DNA from: Bradyrhizobium sp. AUGA SZCCT0283
Lineage (GTDB): Bacteria; Pseudomonadota; Alphaproteobacteria; Rhizobiales; Xanthobacteraceae
Direction: 5' to 3'
Length of the DNA stretch: 64,000 nucleotides
NCBI RefSeq assembly: GCF_018130385.1
Contig: NZ_JAFCLU010000015.1
Location: forward strand, 112,382-176,381
How positions within the stretch are numbered: the first letter of the stretch is position 1; each line of letters opens with the position of its first letter. This document shows positions 26,340-36,626 of the stretch, piece after piece. The position numbers and the translations under genes were made by a program. Under the pieces are notes generated by a model. That model was not told the DNA's origin. It ran no database searches and saw only the letters and a program-made list of their open reading frames with translations.

Positions 26340-27554
26340 ATGAAGGTCGAGCTGGCACTTCCACCGTCGAAGCGGGATTTGCGGCTGGACCTGTTCCGCG
26401 GCCTCGCCAACTGGCTGATGTTCCTCGGCCATGTCTCCACCAGTGTGCTGGCCTGGTTCTCATTCCGAAATTACGGCTTCAGCGATGGCGCCGATCTGTT
26501 CGTGTTCATTTCCGGCTACACCTCGGCGCTCGTCTTCGGCAGACGAATGATCGAGGGCGGCTTCGTCTTCGGAACGACGAGGCTGTTACGCCGCGTGTGG
26601 CAAATCTACGCCGCCCACATCCTGCTGTTCGTGTTCTATCTGGCTTCCGTCCATTTGCTCTCAAACGGCTTCAACTCGCCCGATCTCGTCGACCGATTCA
26701 ATGTTGCCCCGCTGTTGAACGCGCCGGTCGAAACCATCACGCAAGGGCTGTTGCTCCGCTACAAGCCGGTGAACCTCGACGTGCTGCCGCTCTACGTCGT
26801 CCTGATGGGCGCCTTTCCGCCGGTGCTCTGGCTGATGCTCAGGCATCGCAACTGGGTGATGCTGGGATCTGTATTGCTCTATCTCGCGGCCCGGCAATTC
26901 GGCTGGAACCTGCCCTCCTATCCGTCGGGCGTTTGGTATTTCAACCCGTTCGCGTGGCAGCTTCTTTTCGTGCTTGGCGCATGGCTGGCGGTGGGCGGAG
27001 CCAGTACGCTGCATTTCCTGGTACGCTCCAGGGCAGTCCTCGTGTTCGCGCTGGCTTATTTGCTCTTTGCGGCCGTCATGACGCTATCCGGACTGATACC
27101 GGAGCTTGAGAAGTTGTTTCCGCGCGCTCTGTTCGAAGCCTTCAACCCGAACGACAAGACCAATCTGGCGCCCTATCGGTTCCTGCATCTCGCCATCGTG
27201 ATCATCCTGGGCGCGCGGTTCATACCGATCGATGCGGCAGGGCTCCAGGCTGTCATCTGGAAACCACTGATCAAATGCGGCCAGCAATCCCTCGAAGTGT
27301 TTGCCGTCGGCATCTACCTCGCGTTCATCGGGTATTTTATCCTGAAGACGACTTCTGACGGGATTATCGCTCAATTGCTGGTTGGAATCGCCGGCATCGC
27401 AATCATGACGGCCGTCGCCTATTATCGGTCGTGGTCGAAGCGCGTTGAAAAGACGGCCCATGCCCACGTTGGTCCGCCGAACGTGGACAAATCCCAGGCG
27501 ACCGCCGGCGAGCAGGTTCGGCCGGCTGAACGAGCAGTTGTTGGCGTCGCATGA
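26340..27554 (+). CDS. OpgC-domain membrane acyltransferase
   Basis: 404 residues with about ten transmembrane helices. The N-terminus RDLRLDLFRGLANWLMFLGH, followed by YGFSDGADLFVFISGYTSALVFGR, is the OpgC signature; OpgC succinylates periplasmic glucans in the inner membrane. The last 30 residues are hydrophilic. It is transcribed away from the stress set towards tRNA-Trp. The start chosen gives the family N-terminus; an in-frame ATG 66 bp upstream (26274) is possible. Confidence 0.8.
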   Translation: MKVELALPPSKRDLRLDLFRGLANWLMFLGHVSTSVLAWFSFRNYGFSDGADLFVFISGYTSALVFGRRMIEGGFVFGTTRLLRRVWQIYAAHILLFVFYLASVHLLSNGFNSPDLVDRFNVAPLLNAPVETITQGLLLRYKPVNLDVLPLYVVLMGAFPPVLWLMLRHRNWVMLGSVLLYLAARQFGWNLPSYPSGVWYFNPFAWQLLFVLGAWLAVGGASTLHFLVRSRAVLVFALAYLLFAAVMTLSGLIPELEKLFPRALFEAFNPNDKTNLAPYRFLHLAIVIILGARFIPIDAAGLQAVIWKPLIKCGQQSLEVFAVGIYLAFIGYFILKTTSDGIIAQLLVGIAGIAIMTAVAYYRSWSKRVEKTAHAHVGPPNVDKSQATAGEQVRPAERAVVGVA

Positions 27555-27650
27555 TAACGCGGGACGATGCGGCGTATGGGTTGATCGCCCGACAGCCCCT
27601 GAGAGGGTCCACCGGTGCCGTCGAAAATCGGCTTAAGTATTTGATTTAGC

Positions 27651-27726
27651 TGGCAGGAGTGGCAGGGCTCGAACCTGCGACCCCCGGTTTTGGAGACCGG
27701 TGCTCTACCAATTGAGCTACACTCCT
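27651..27726 (-). tRNA. trpT: tRNA-Trp (CCA)
   Basis: A complete cloverleaf of 76 nt including an encoded 3' CCA. The acceptor arm is AGGAGTG, the anticodon loop CTCCAAA and the T arm GGTTCGAGCC. In many proteobacteria a tRNA stands just before secE; here 6 kb of stress and OpgC genes separate them. Confidence 0.97.
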
Positions 27727-27878
27727 GCAGGGAACCGGCGCATGCGCCGCTTCGCGCCGTTTCAAGCATAGGGCATGCCCCGATTGCAAGGGCGAAGCTG
27801 CTTTGCGCCCTATCCAAAGCAGAGCTTCTCAGCCAAACTTTGTCCTCGCCACAACAACAAGAGCAATCGGGAGAAACC

Positions 27879-29102
27879 ATGAACGCGCAGACCGCCGCCC
27901 GGCCAACATCCGCCCCCCGGACCCCTTCTCTCCCCGACGCCAAGCCGGAAACCATCGGGCTCTCGAGCGTCCGCCTGCAGCGCATGTCGGACGCCTTCAA
28001 GCGCGAGGTCGACAAGGGAACCCTGCCCGGCGCGACGGTCATGGTGGCGCGGCGCGGCCAAATCGGCTGGTTCGATGCGATCGGCCGCCAAAATCCTGCG
28101 GCAGCCACGCCGATGGCGCATGACAGCATCTTCCGCATCTTCTCGATGACCAAGCCGATCGTTTCCGTCGGCATCATGATGCTGGTCGAGGACGGCCACT
28201 TCGTCCTGGGCGATCCCGTCGCAAAATTCATTCCGGAATTTGCCGAGCAGAAGGTCGGCGTCGAGAACAACGGCAAGCTCGACCTGGTGCCGGTGAAGCG
28301 GCAGATGACCGTGCAGGATCTGCTGCGGCACACCTCGGGCCTGACCTACGACCACACCGGCAACAGCCTCGTCCAGCAGCTCTACCAGCAGTCGCGGCTG
28401 CGCAGCCGCAAGATCACCAACGCCGAGCACGCGACCATGATCGCCGGCATGCCGCTGATCTGCCAGCCCGGCGCTGAATGGAACTACAGCCGCTCGACTG
28501 ACGTTTTGGGACGCATCATCGAAGTCGTTTCCGGAAAATCGCTCGGCGCGTTTCTCACCGAACGCATCCTGGCGCCGCTGCAGATGGCCGAGACCGCCTT
28601 CCATACCTCGGAAGCGAGTGCCGGCCGCCTCGCCGAGCCGTTCCCGACCGATCCCTGGAACGGCGACAAGGTGCAGCTCTTCAACATGCTGGAGAAGCCC
28701 GCGATGGAATCCGGCGGCGGCGGGATGGTCTCGACATCGATGGATTATGCGCGCTTCTGCCAGATGCTGCTCAATGGCGGCGCGCTCGACGGCAACAGGA
28801 TCATCGGCCGCAAGACGCTGGAGCTGATGGCCTCAGATCATCTCTCCGCGAGCGTGAAGGTCGACTCGCCGCTGATGCCGCCCGGCCACGGTTTTGGGCT
28901 CGGCTTCGCTGTCCGCACCCACCGCGGCATCGCGCCGTTCCCGGGTTCGCTCGGCCAGTTCTTCTGGAGCGGCATGGCCGGCACGTTCTTCTTCATCGAC
29001 CCCGCCGAGGACCTGTTCACGGTGTTCATGATGCAGGGCCCCGGCCAGCGCGAGTATATCCGCAACATGCTGCGGGATCTGGTGTACGCCGCGGTGGAGT
29101 GA
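27879..29102 (+). CDS. Serine beta-lactamase-fold hydrolase (class C/esterase type)
   Basis: 407 residues. The SxxK motif is SMTK (about residue 89), the YxN-like element is YSRS in WNYSRSTDVLG (about 202), and a C-terminal HGFGLGF provides the third motif region. No signal peptide is seen, which favours a cytoplasmic esterase of family VIII rather than a beta-lactamase. The GGGAG ribosome site is 5 nt before the ATG. Substrate unknown. Confidence 0.85.
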   Translation: MNAQTAARPTSAPRTPSLPDAKPETIGLSSVRLQRMSDAFKREVDKGTLPGATVMVARRGQIGWFDAIGRQNPAAATPMAHDSIFRIFSMTKPIVSVGIMMLVEDGHFVLGDPVAKFIPEFAEQKVGVENNGKLDLVPVKRQMTVQDLLRHTSGLTYDHTGNSLVQQLYQQSRLRSRKITNAEHATMIAGMPLICQPGAEWNYSRSTDVLGRIIEVVSGKSLGAFLTERILAPLQMAETAFHTSEASAGRLAEPFPTDPWNGDKVQLFNMLEKPAMESGGGGMVSTSMDYARFCQMLLNGGALDGNRIIGRKTLELMASDHLSASVKVDSPLMPPGHGFGLGFAVRTHRGIAPFPGSLGQFFWSGMAGTFFFIDPAEDLFTVFMMQGPGQREYIRNMLRDLVYAAVE

Positions 29103-29126
29103 AGCCTCGCGCCCTGGGACGCGAGA

Positions 29127-29894
29127 TCAACTGATCGTCGCACCGCCGTCGATCACGATGGTCTGGCCGGTCATGAAGTCGCCGGCCTTCGAGCCCATCA
29201 GCACCGCGGCGCCCGCGATCTCGTCGGGCACGCCGATGCGGAGCAGCGGCGAGCGAGCAGTTGAGGCTTTCAGCGTTTCCGGATTGTCCCACAGCGCTTT
29301 CGCGAAATCGGTCTTGATCAAGCCGGGCGCGATGCAGTTCACGCGGATATTGTGCTTGCCGTATTCGCAGGCGAGGTTGCGCGCGAGCTGCATGTCGGCG
29401 GCCTTCGAGATCGCGTAGGCGCCGAGCACGGTCGAACCCTTGAGGCCGCCGATCGACGACACGATCACGATCGAGCCGTCCTTGCGCTCAATCATCTGCG
29501 GCACCACCATGTTGATCAGCCAGTTGTTGGCGACGATGTTATTGTCCAGGATTTTCCGAAACTGGTCGTCGGAAATGCCGCCGAGCGGACCGTAATAGGG
29601 ATTGGACGCGGCGTTGCAGACCAGCACGTCGATCTTGCCGAACGCACGGTTGGATTCGTCGACCAGGTTCTGCAAATTTTCCTTGCTGGAAATGTTCGCC
29701 GCGATCGCGACCGCCGTCCCCTTGCCAAACTTTTCGTTGACCTCCTTGGTCACCTGATCGCAGACGTCCTGCTTGCGCGAGGAGATCACGACCTTGGCGC
29801 CGTGTTCGGCCATGCGCTCGGCGATGGCACGGCCGATGCCGCGCGTGGAGCCGGTGATGACGGCGACTTTTCCCGACATATCGAACAAGCTCAT
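29127..29894 (-). CDS. SDR family NAD(P)-dependent oxidoreductase
   Basis: 255 residues from MSLFDMSGKVAVITG. The nucleotide-binding motif is TGSTRGIG; NAA is seen in VCNAASNP; the catalytic Ser is in VSSIGG and the pair in YAISKAA; the tail ends in IDGG. A strong GGGGAG site supports the start. It faces the hydrolase gene convergently and follows the histidine phosphatase gene on the same strand. Possible role: beta-oxidation-like dehydrogenation with the neighbouring acyl-CoA genes. Confidence 0.9.
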   Translation of the reverse strand: MSLFDMSGKVAVITGSTRGIGRAIAERMAEHGAKVVISSRKQDVCDQVTKEVNEKFGKGTAVAIAANISSKENLQNLVDESNRAFGKIDVLVCNAASNPYYGPLGGISDDQFRKILDNNIVANNWLINMVVPQMIERKDGSIVIVSSIGGLKGSTVLGAYAISKAADMQLARNLACEYGKHNIRVNCIAPGLIKTDFAKALWDNPETLKASTARSPLLRIGVPDEIAGAAVLMGSKAGDFMTGQTIVIDGGATIS

Positions 29895-29983
29895 GTCTCT
29901 CTCCCCAATGTTGGTCCAGCGCGATGCCGGTTTCATCTTGAATTCGAACTAAGCAGCGTTTGTTGTCCTCGACAACTCGAGGC

Positions 29984-30694
29984 TCAAGCGAGTTTCGTCG
30001 CCGGCGGCTTCACTTCAGGCCCTGCCGGCTGATGCATCGCGTTGTGCGAAGCGTCCGCGATCCAGGGCTGCTGGTTGACCATCGGCAGCCGCCAGCCGGT
30101 GTAATTGGCGCTTGAGAGATGATCGAGCCGCGTCACCGAACAATTGTCGATGTCGAATGCGAGGCCCTGTCCGGGCAACCCGCCAAGTGCGAGGCCGACG
30201 GCCGCCCTGATCGTGCCGCCATGCGCGACGACGATGACGTCCCTGCCCGCCTGCTCGGCGTTGATGCTTTCGATGGCGGCGCAGACGCGGTTATAGAGGT
30301 CCATGAAACTCTCGCCGCCGGGCGCGGGCTGGTCGACAGCAGTAAGCCAGTGGCTGCCGACCGGCAGGCTCGCGTAAAATGCCGCGCGATTCATGCCCTG
30401 CAATTGGCCAAGATGCTGTTCGGCGAATGCGTTCACGTGCGGCATGTCTGACGGCCTGGGAAAGCCCGCGGCCCAGATCGCCTGCGCGGTCTGGTGCGTG
30501 CGCTTCAGATTGCTTGCATACCAGACCGCATTGCGCGGCAGGATCTTTCCGACCGCCTCGAACACCACGCGATCGCTGGTGTCGCAGCCCAGATCCTTCT
30601 GCCCGTAAATGCAGCCGCCATCCTCGCGAACCGGCGCATGGCGGACCCACCACCATCGCGTCGCAATTACCCGCGGTTTGTCTGGATTGGACAT
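29984..30694 (-). CDS. Histidine phosphatase family protein
   Basis: 236 residues. The phosphohistidine loop is VRHAPV near residue 18, and the second catalytic His is in VVAHGGTIRAAVG. The family removes phosphate from small molecules or proteins (phosphoglycerate mutase-like). The start at 30694 follows AAGGG; a TTG three codons-equivalent upstream (30700) is less likely. It runs divergently from the next SDR gene. Confidence 0.85.
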   Translation of the reverse strand: MSNPDKPRVIATRWWWVRHAPVREDGGCIYGQKDLGCDTSDRVVFEAVGKILPRNAVWYASNLKRTHQTAQAIWAAGFPRPSDMPHVNAFAEQHLGQLQGMNRAAFYASLPVGSHWLTAVDQPAPGGESFMDLYNRVCAAIESINAEQAGRDVIVVAHGGTIRAAVGLALGGLPGQGLAFDIDNCSVTRLDHLSSANYTGWRLPMVNQQPWIADASHNAMHQPAGPEVKPPATKLA

Positions 30695-30866
30695 CGCCAA
30701 AGCCCTTCAATACTGTTCGTTGTCGCTGTACGTCAGAGTACTCGTCGCCTCAAGTGACTTTGGCAGCCAAAGATTCTTGAGCGTTGATTCTTGGGCGTTT
30801 GAAATCTTGTTTGAATTCCGCAAGGCGGCAGACGCCGACGCGCATAACACGATCAGGGAGAAGCTC

Positions 30867-31652
30867 ATGGGCCGCCTCGAAGGCAAATCCGTCGTCATCA
30901 CAGGTGCTGGAAGCGGCATCGGCCGCGCCGCGTCGGTGCTGTTCTCCAGGGAAGGGGCGAAGCTCGTCATCGTCGACCGCACCGAGGGCGTGAAGGAAAC
31001 CGCCAAGCTCGTCAGCGATGCCGGCGGCACGGTCGAAGCCGTGATGGCAGATGCCGGTTCGGAGACCGACGTGAAGGCCTTCATCGACAAGGCAGTGGCG
31101 AAATACGGCAGGCTCGATGCGATCTGGGCCAATGCCGGCGTCAGCGGCGGACTGGTGCCGATTCCCGAGCAGACCGTCGAGCACTGGCAGGAAGTGTTGC
31201 GTATCAATTTGATCGGACCGTTCCTCGCGATCAAGCATTCGATGCCGCACATGATCAGGCAGAAGTCCGGCTCGATCGTCTGCACCGCCTCCGTCGCAGG
31301 GCTGAAGGCCGGCGCCAGCGGCCACCCTTACGGCGCCAGTAAGGCCGGCGTCATCAGCCTGGTGCAGACCACCGCCTATTCGCTGTCCGGCACCGGCGTG
31401 CGCATCAACGCGGTTTGCCCCGGCCTGATCGAAACCGGCATGACCAAGCCGGTGTTCGACCGCGCCAAGGAGCGCGGCACCCAGGACAAGATCGGCCAGC
31501 TCAATCCCCTGAAGCGCCCCGGCCAGCCGCACGAGCTCGCGGCGATGGGATTGTTCCTCGCCAGCGACGACGCCTCCTATGTCAACGGCCAGGCGATCCC
31601 GGTCGATGGCGGCCTCACCGCGTCGATGCCGTATACCGGAAAGCCGATCTGA
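30867..31652 (+). CDS. SDR family oxidoreductase
   Basis: 261 residues. Features are TGAGSGIG (cofactor loop), NAG in WANAGVSG, the catalytic Ser in TASVAGL, YGASK for Tyr/Lys, and IPVDGG at the C-terminus. The ribosome site AGGGAG is 8 nt before the ATG. It lies within a group of acyl-CoA catabolic genes and may act on a hydroxyacyl-CoA; the substrate is not readable from sequence. It is convergent with the EamA gene, 17 bp apart. Confidence 0.9.
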   Translation: MGRLEGKSVVITGAGSGIGRAASVLFSREGAKLVIVDRTEGVKETAKLVSDAGGTVEAVMADAGSETDVKAFIDKAVAKYGRLDAIWANAGVSGGLVPIPEQTVEHWQEVLRINLIGPFLAIKHSMPHMIRQKSGSIVCTASVAGLKAGASGHPYGASKAGVISLVQTTAYSLSGTGVRINAVCPGLIETGMTKPVFDRAKERGTQDKIGQLNPLKRPGQPHELAAMGLFLASDDASYVNGQAIPVDGGLTASMPYTGKPI

Positions 31653-31669
31653 TTTTCGTCGGCTCATGA

Positions 31670-32581
31670 TCACAACCCGTCGGGCGGAAAGCCGGATGAT
31701 TCCGCCGCCAGCGCGCGGTGGCGGATGCGTTCGCGATAGAAGGCGTAGAGGCCGGACAGCACGATGATCGAGGCGCCCGTCACCATCATCGCATCGGGCA
31801 CGTCGCCGAACACGAGATAGCCAAGCAGCATCGCCCACAGCAGCGCGGAATAGCGGAACGGCGCCACCGCGGAGATGTCGCCGGTGCGCAACGCCGTGAT
31901 GATGCATTGGTAGCCGATCAGCAGCAGCACGGCGGCCAGCGCCTGCAGGCCAAGCGCGCCCGTCGATGGCGGCGTCCAGCCGCCGAGCGGAACCAGGATG
32001 ACGCCGCCGGCGGCGGTCACGGTCACGGTGGTCAACAGGGTGATGAACAGTGACGGAATCTGCGCGGGGATCTTTCTCGTCGCGAGATCGCGCAGCGCGC
32101 AGAAGGCGACCGACACCAGCGCGAACAGCGAATACTGGCTGAAGCCGGCAAGCCCCGGCCGCACGATGATGAGCACGCCGATGAAGCCGGCCACGATCGC
32201 CGACCAGCGCCGCCAGCCGACCGGCTCGCCAAATAACACCGCGGCGCCGAGCGTGATGGCGAGCGGTAGCGCCTGGAAGATCGCCGAGGTGTTGGCGAGC
32301 GGCAGATGCACGACCGCCGCCATGAACGAGATGGTGCCGCCGATTTCGCCGAACACCCGCAGCGCCACCGGCTTTTGCATCAGCGTGCGCAGCGGCCGCA
32401 ATGCGCCTTGATGCCACGCGAACGCCGCGACCAGCACGATCGCAAACAGCCCGCGCACCAGCATCACCTGGCCGAAGTTCATCTCGGACGACACCACTTT
32501 GGTGATGGAGTCGTTCGTGGTGAACGCCGCCATGGACACCGCCATGAGCAGGCTACCGCGGATATTCGGGGAAAGTGCCAA
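31670..32581 (-). CDS. EamA/DMT family transporter
   Basis: About 303 residues from a TTG four bases after the upstream stop codon (LALSPNIRGSLLMAVSMAAF fits the family N-terminus); the first ATG (32545) would remove 12 residues. Ten transmembrane helices in two EamA repeats are visible, the second with TALRTGDISAVAPFRYSALLWAMLLG. It is an inner-membrane exporter of a small metabolite. It is tightly spaced behind the phosphotransferase gene and so is in the same transcript. Confidence 0.82.
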   Translation of the reverse strand: MALSPNIRGSLLMAVSMAAFTTNDSITKVVSSEMNFGQVMLVRGLFAIVLVAAFAWHQGALRPLRTLMQKPVALRVFGEIGGTISFMAAVVHLPLANTSAIFQALPLAITLGAAVLFGEPVGWRRWSAIVAGFIGVLIIVRPGLAGFSQYSLFALVSVAFCALRDLATRKIPAQIPSLFITLLTTVTVTAAGGVILVPLGGWTPPSTGALGLQALAAVLLLIGYQCIITALRTGDISAVAPFRYSALLWAMLLGYLVFGDVPDAMMVTGASIIVLSGLYAFYRERIRHRALAAESSGFPPDGL

Positions 32582-32585
32582 TTCG

Positions 32586-33644
32586 TTAGGTCGCGCCGGC
32601 CTTCTGCGCGTATTCCCACGATGCCTTCGACAGCGGCACGGTGCGCGCCGCCGACTCGAGCGCCTTGGCGTTGGCCGCGGTGCCGTCGCGAACGCGCCCG
32701 GCGATGCCTTGCGTGATGCCGGCCAGGCGGAACAAATTATAGGCAAAATACCAGTTCAGGTCCGGGACGGCGCTGCCGGTGACGTTGCAGTAGATCTGCG
32801 CGGCCTCTTGCAGGCTCGGAATGTTGAGCGCCTTGAGATCGGCATTGGCGAGACCCGGCATGGTCCACTGCATCAACAGATAGGTGAAGTCGGCCATGGG
32901 ATCGCCGAGCGTCGACAGTTCCCAGTCCAGCACCGCCTGCACGCGCGGTTCCGTCGCATGGAAAATCATGTTGTCGAGGCGGTAGTCGCCGTGGACGATC
33001 GAGGCGCGCGCCTGCGCCGGCACGGTCTTCGGCAGCCATTCGGCGAGCTTCTCGAATTCCGGAATGTGCTGCGTCTCGGAGGCGCGGTATTGCTTGGTCC
33101 AGCGATCGACCTGACGGGCGAAATAATTGCCCGGCTTGCCGAAATCGCCGAGCCCGATTTTTTCGGGATCGAAGACGTGAAGCTTGGCCAGCGTCTCGAT
33201 CTTGCTGGTGAAGATCTTGCGCCTGTTGTCCGGCGTCTGGCTCGGCAGCGTCGGATCCCAGAACACCCGGCCCTCTTCCATCGACATGATGTAGAAGGCG
33301 GCGCCGATCACGGCATCGTCGGTGCATAGCGCATAGGCCTTGGCGACCGGAAAGCCCTGCTTGCCAAGCGCTGCAATGACGCGGAACTCGCGATCGACCG
33401 CATGCGCGGACGGCAGCAGTTTGCCGAACGGTTTTCGGCGCATCACGTACGAGCGAGCGGGCGTCTCGAGCTTGTAGGTGGGGTTTGACTGGCCACCCTT
33501 GAACTGCAGGACGCTCAGCGGCCCCTGATAACCCTCGACATGCTCGCGCATCCAGCCATCGAGGCTCACCTCGTTGATGCGATGACGCTCCTCGACTTCC
33601 TTGGTGCCCGAGAACTCTTCGTCTTTCCTGACGCCGTCCGCCAC
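32586..33644 (-). CDS. Aminoglycoside-phosphotransferase-fold kinase (ACAD10/11, LvaA-like)
   Basis: 352 residues of the choline/aminoglycoside kinase fold. The catalytic loop is HGDYRLDN and the metal-binding segment is VLDWELSTLGDP. The N-terminus FKGGQSNPTYKLETP matches the subgroup found next to, or fused with, acyl-CoA dehydrogenases. In ACAD10/11 and the Pseudomonas levulinate pathway such kinases phosphorylate 4-hydroxyacyl-CoA. It lies 58 bp downstream of an acyl-CoA dehydrogenase gene on the same strand, which supports that reading. Confidence 0.85.
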   Translation of the reverse strand: MADGVRKDEEFSGTKEVEERHRINEVSLDGWMREHVEGYQGPLSVLQFKGGQSNPTYKLETPARSYVMRRKPFGKLLPSAHAVDREFRVIAALGKQGFPVAKAYALCTDDAVIGAAFYIMSMEEGRVFWDPTLPSQTPDNRRKIFTSKIETLAKLHVFDPEKIGLGDFGKPGNYFARQVDRWTKQYRASETQHIPEFEKLAEWLPKTVPAQARASIVHGDYRLDNMIFHATEPRVQAVLDWELSTLGDPMADFTYLLMQWTMPGLANADLKALNIPSLQEAAQIYCNVTGSAVPDLNWYFAYNLFRLAGITQGIAGRVRDGTAANAKALESAARTVPLSKASWEYAQKAGAT

Positions 33645-33702
33645 GATGACGCTCCCTCAAATTTCTTCTTGAACCTTGGGGAGCGCCATCAGAGCGTTCC
33701 CG

Positions 33703-34935
<1,233 letters not shown>

Positions 34936-35061
34936 GGGACGCTCCTCACCTTCAGCTTCTGAAATCGTTGGGCCGCACTGTCCGCCCGCCTCGCATTCGC
35001 CGCAAGGCATTTTGCGGCTTCGCTGATGAGGGAGATGGTACGGATCGGGCCGGAAATGCGA

Positions 35062-35126
35062 CACGTTCGCAAACGTGAATTGACTTTTCCAGCTCTTCAA
35101 ACGATAGTTTCATACAACTGTTTGAA
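35062..35126. promoter_or_regulatory. tetR promoter with two operator-like palindromes
   Basis: A sigma-70 promoter reads towards tetR: TTGACT (35080-35085), 17 bp, GATAGT (35103-35108). Two inverted repeats overlap or flank it: CACGTT-CGCA-AACGTG (35062-35077) and TTCAAAC-N17-GTTTGAA (35096-35126). Either could be the TetR operator governing both directions. Confidence 0.5.
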
Positions 35127-35153
35127 TTGCAACTCCCCGAACGGGACCCAGCC

Positions 35154-35828
35154 ATGTCGAGCGATCGGACCCGGTCCGCCATCCTTGCCGCCGCCGAACG
35201 GCTTTATGCCGATCGCGGCTTCGGAGACGTGACGCTGCGCGACATCGTCGCCGAAGCGAACGTCAATCTCGCCGCGGTGAATTATCATTTCGGTTCCAAG
35301 GACGAATTGATCGCGGAACTGTTCGTCACCCGCAGCCTCGCCACCAACCGCGAGCGGCTCAACGAGCTGAAGGCTGCCGAGGAAAAGGGCGGCGGCCACG
35401 CGCCGATCGACGCCATTTTGCACGCGCTGGTGGGCCCTACCCTGCGCGGCTGCCTTGGCCCCGACCGCGAAGGCTCGACGGCGGCGCGCTTCATGATCCG
35501 CGCCTCGATTGAATCGGTGCCGCCAATCCGCCGCATCAAGAACCGCGAGGTCGATCATTTGCGGAAATTCATCGCCGCGATGCGCCGTGCGATGCCCGGC
35601 CGCGACGACGCCGATCTCTATTGGGGCCTGCACTTCGCGCTCGCGATGTCGCATCACACCATCCGGGAAAAAGAGCGGCTGACGAAATTGTCGGAAGGAC
35701 GATGCGACCTCAACGACGTCCAGGCGATCATCGACCGCGTGGTTTCGGTCTCGGTGATGGCGCTCACGGGCGGCGAGACGCCGGCAAAGAAGGCGCCCGG
35801 AAAAGTGGTGGCGCGCGAAGCGCGGTGA
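35154..35828 (+). CDS. TetR/AcrR family transcriptional regulator
   Basis: 224 residues. The N-terminal helix-turn-helix is DVTLRDIVAEANVNLAAVNYHFGSKDELI (about 22-50), with the typical NYHFGSK end. The C-terminal domain (about 70-200) resembles TetR_C domains that bind acyl-CoA or hydrophobic ligands. It is divergent from the acyl-CoA dehydrogenase gene with a palindrome-rich spacer, so it is the likely local repressor. Confidence 0.9.
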   Translation: MSSDRTRSAILAAAERLYADRGFGDVTLRDIVAEANVNLAAVNYHFGSKDELIAELFVTRSLATNRERLNELKAAEEKGGGHAPIDAILHALVGPTLRGCLGPDREGSTAARFMIRASIESVPPIRRIKNREVDHLRKFIAAMRRAMPGRDDADLYWGLHFALAMSHHTIREKERLTKLSEGRCDLNDVQAIIDRVVSVSVMALTGGETPAKKAPGKVVAREAR

Positions 35829-35841
35829 GGCAACTTCTCCA

Positions 35842-35923
35842 CGTCATTGCGAGCGAAGCGAAGCAATCCATCGCTCAGCGCGGGGATGTGGATTGCTTCG
35901 TCGCTTCGCTCCTCGCAATGACG
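35842..35923. repeat. Large palindromic repeat (REP-like)
   Basis: An 82-nt inverted repeat. The left arm CGTCATTGCGAGCGAAGCGA returns as TCGCTTCGCTCCTCGCAATGACG on the right, with GCAATCCA/TGGATTGC inside. The type is frequent in Bradyrhizobium and Rhodopseudomonas genomes. It sits just behind the tetR stop and may end its mRNA. Confidence 0.8.
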
Positions 35924-36558
35924 GCTGGACATACATTCGCCTTCTCGCGACATGAACTGCCCGAGGTTTGCATCTTCTTTCGCCCTCTTGATCAGAGGGC
36001 GCAGGGAAGACCGGGTGCACGCCGCACCCGCGGTCTCGCGTGCCAATGCACACGGCAAAAGCGCACACGAGCATACAGGTTCGGCGGAAACACTCCGGCC
36101 TTCCCTGCGCAATGGCTTTACGGCTTACTTCGAGCTCTCCCCGGTGAACGGCTCTTTTGCCACCGTCGCCACGCAGGAAATCAATCTTGCGCAACTTGAC
36201 GCCAGCACCGCGGCGTCAGGACCACACGACTTCGCCGTACGCGATAGGCCACACACGTCAGTCGCAGCTCTCGCGTCCATCGCATCTCACCGCACGTTCG
36301 TGACGATGGCCAACGCCCCTCATCCGCCGTGAGACGGGCGGAGTTATGCGACTGATTTGCGTGAGAACGAAAGCGGAATATTTTTGAGTCCCGGGCTTGA
36401 CACGATTTCTGAAAATCAGAAGTGATTTGCCCGTCGTGCCAATTGGTCGCGGGTTAACGCGACGTACCCGCCATCCGTCCGCAATAATCCCCCGCATGGT
36501 GGGCACACTTCCGCCTTCGCTCGATGAGCCAAGGCGGACCGTCTCCGCAAGTCGCGCT
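35924..36558. other. Non-coding repeat-like region between tetR and ridA
   Basis: About 635 bp with no acceptable gene in either strand. It contains an 8-bp perfect hairpin (CGCCCTCT-N5-AGAGGGCG, 35981-36001), a TTCTGA-AAA-TCAGAA hairpin near 36405-36420 and several CG-rich inverted pieces. From memory, the segment starting at the ACTGCCCGAGGTTTGC stretch recurs in Bradyrhizobium genomes as a non-coding repeat; this was not checked. Confidence 0.5.
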
Positions 36559-36590
36559 ATGGATTGCTCGCTGCGCTCGAAATAACGATG
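36559..36590. repeat. Half copy of the palindromic repeat
   Basis: TGGATTGCTCGCTGCGCTCG followed by AAATAACG resembles the right arm of the 35842-35923 palindrome. The non-coding block is therefore bounded by related repeat arms. Confidence 0.55.
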
Positions 36591-36626
36591 TGGGGGCATC
36601 ATGCTCCTTTGCCCACTCTACGCGGC

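Noticed and set aside
30750..32417. A 555-codon minus-strand frame over the SDR and EamA genes
   Set aside because: It runs antisense to a clear SDR gene and in the wrong frame of the EamA gene; no conserved motif.
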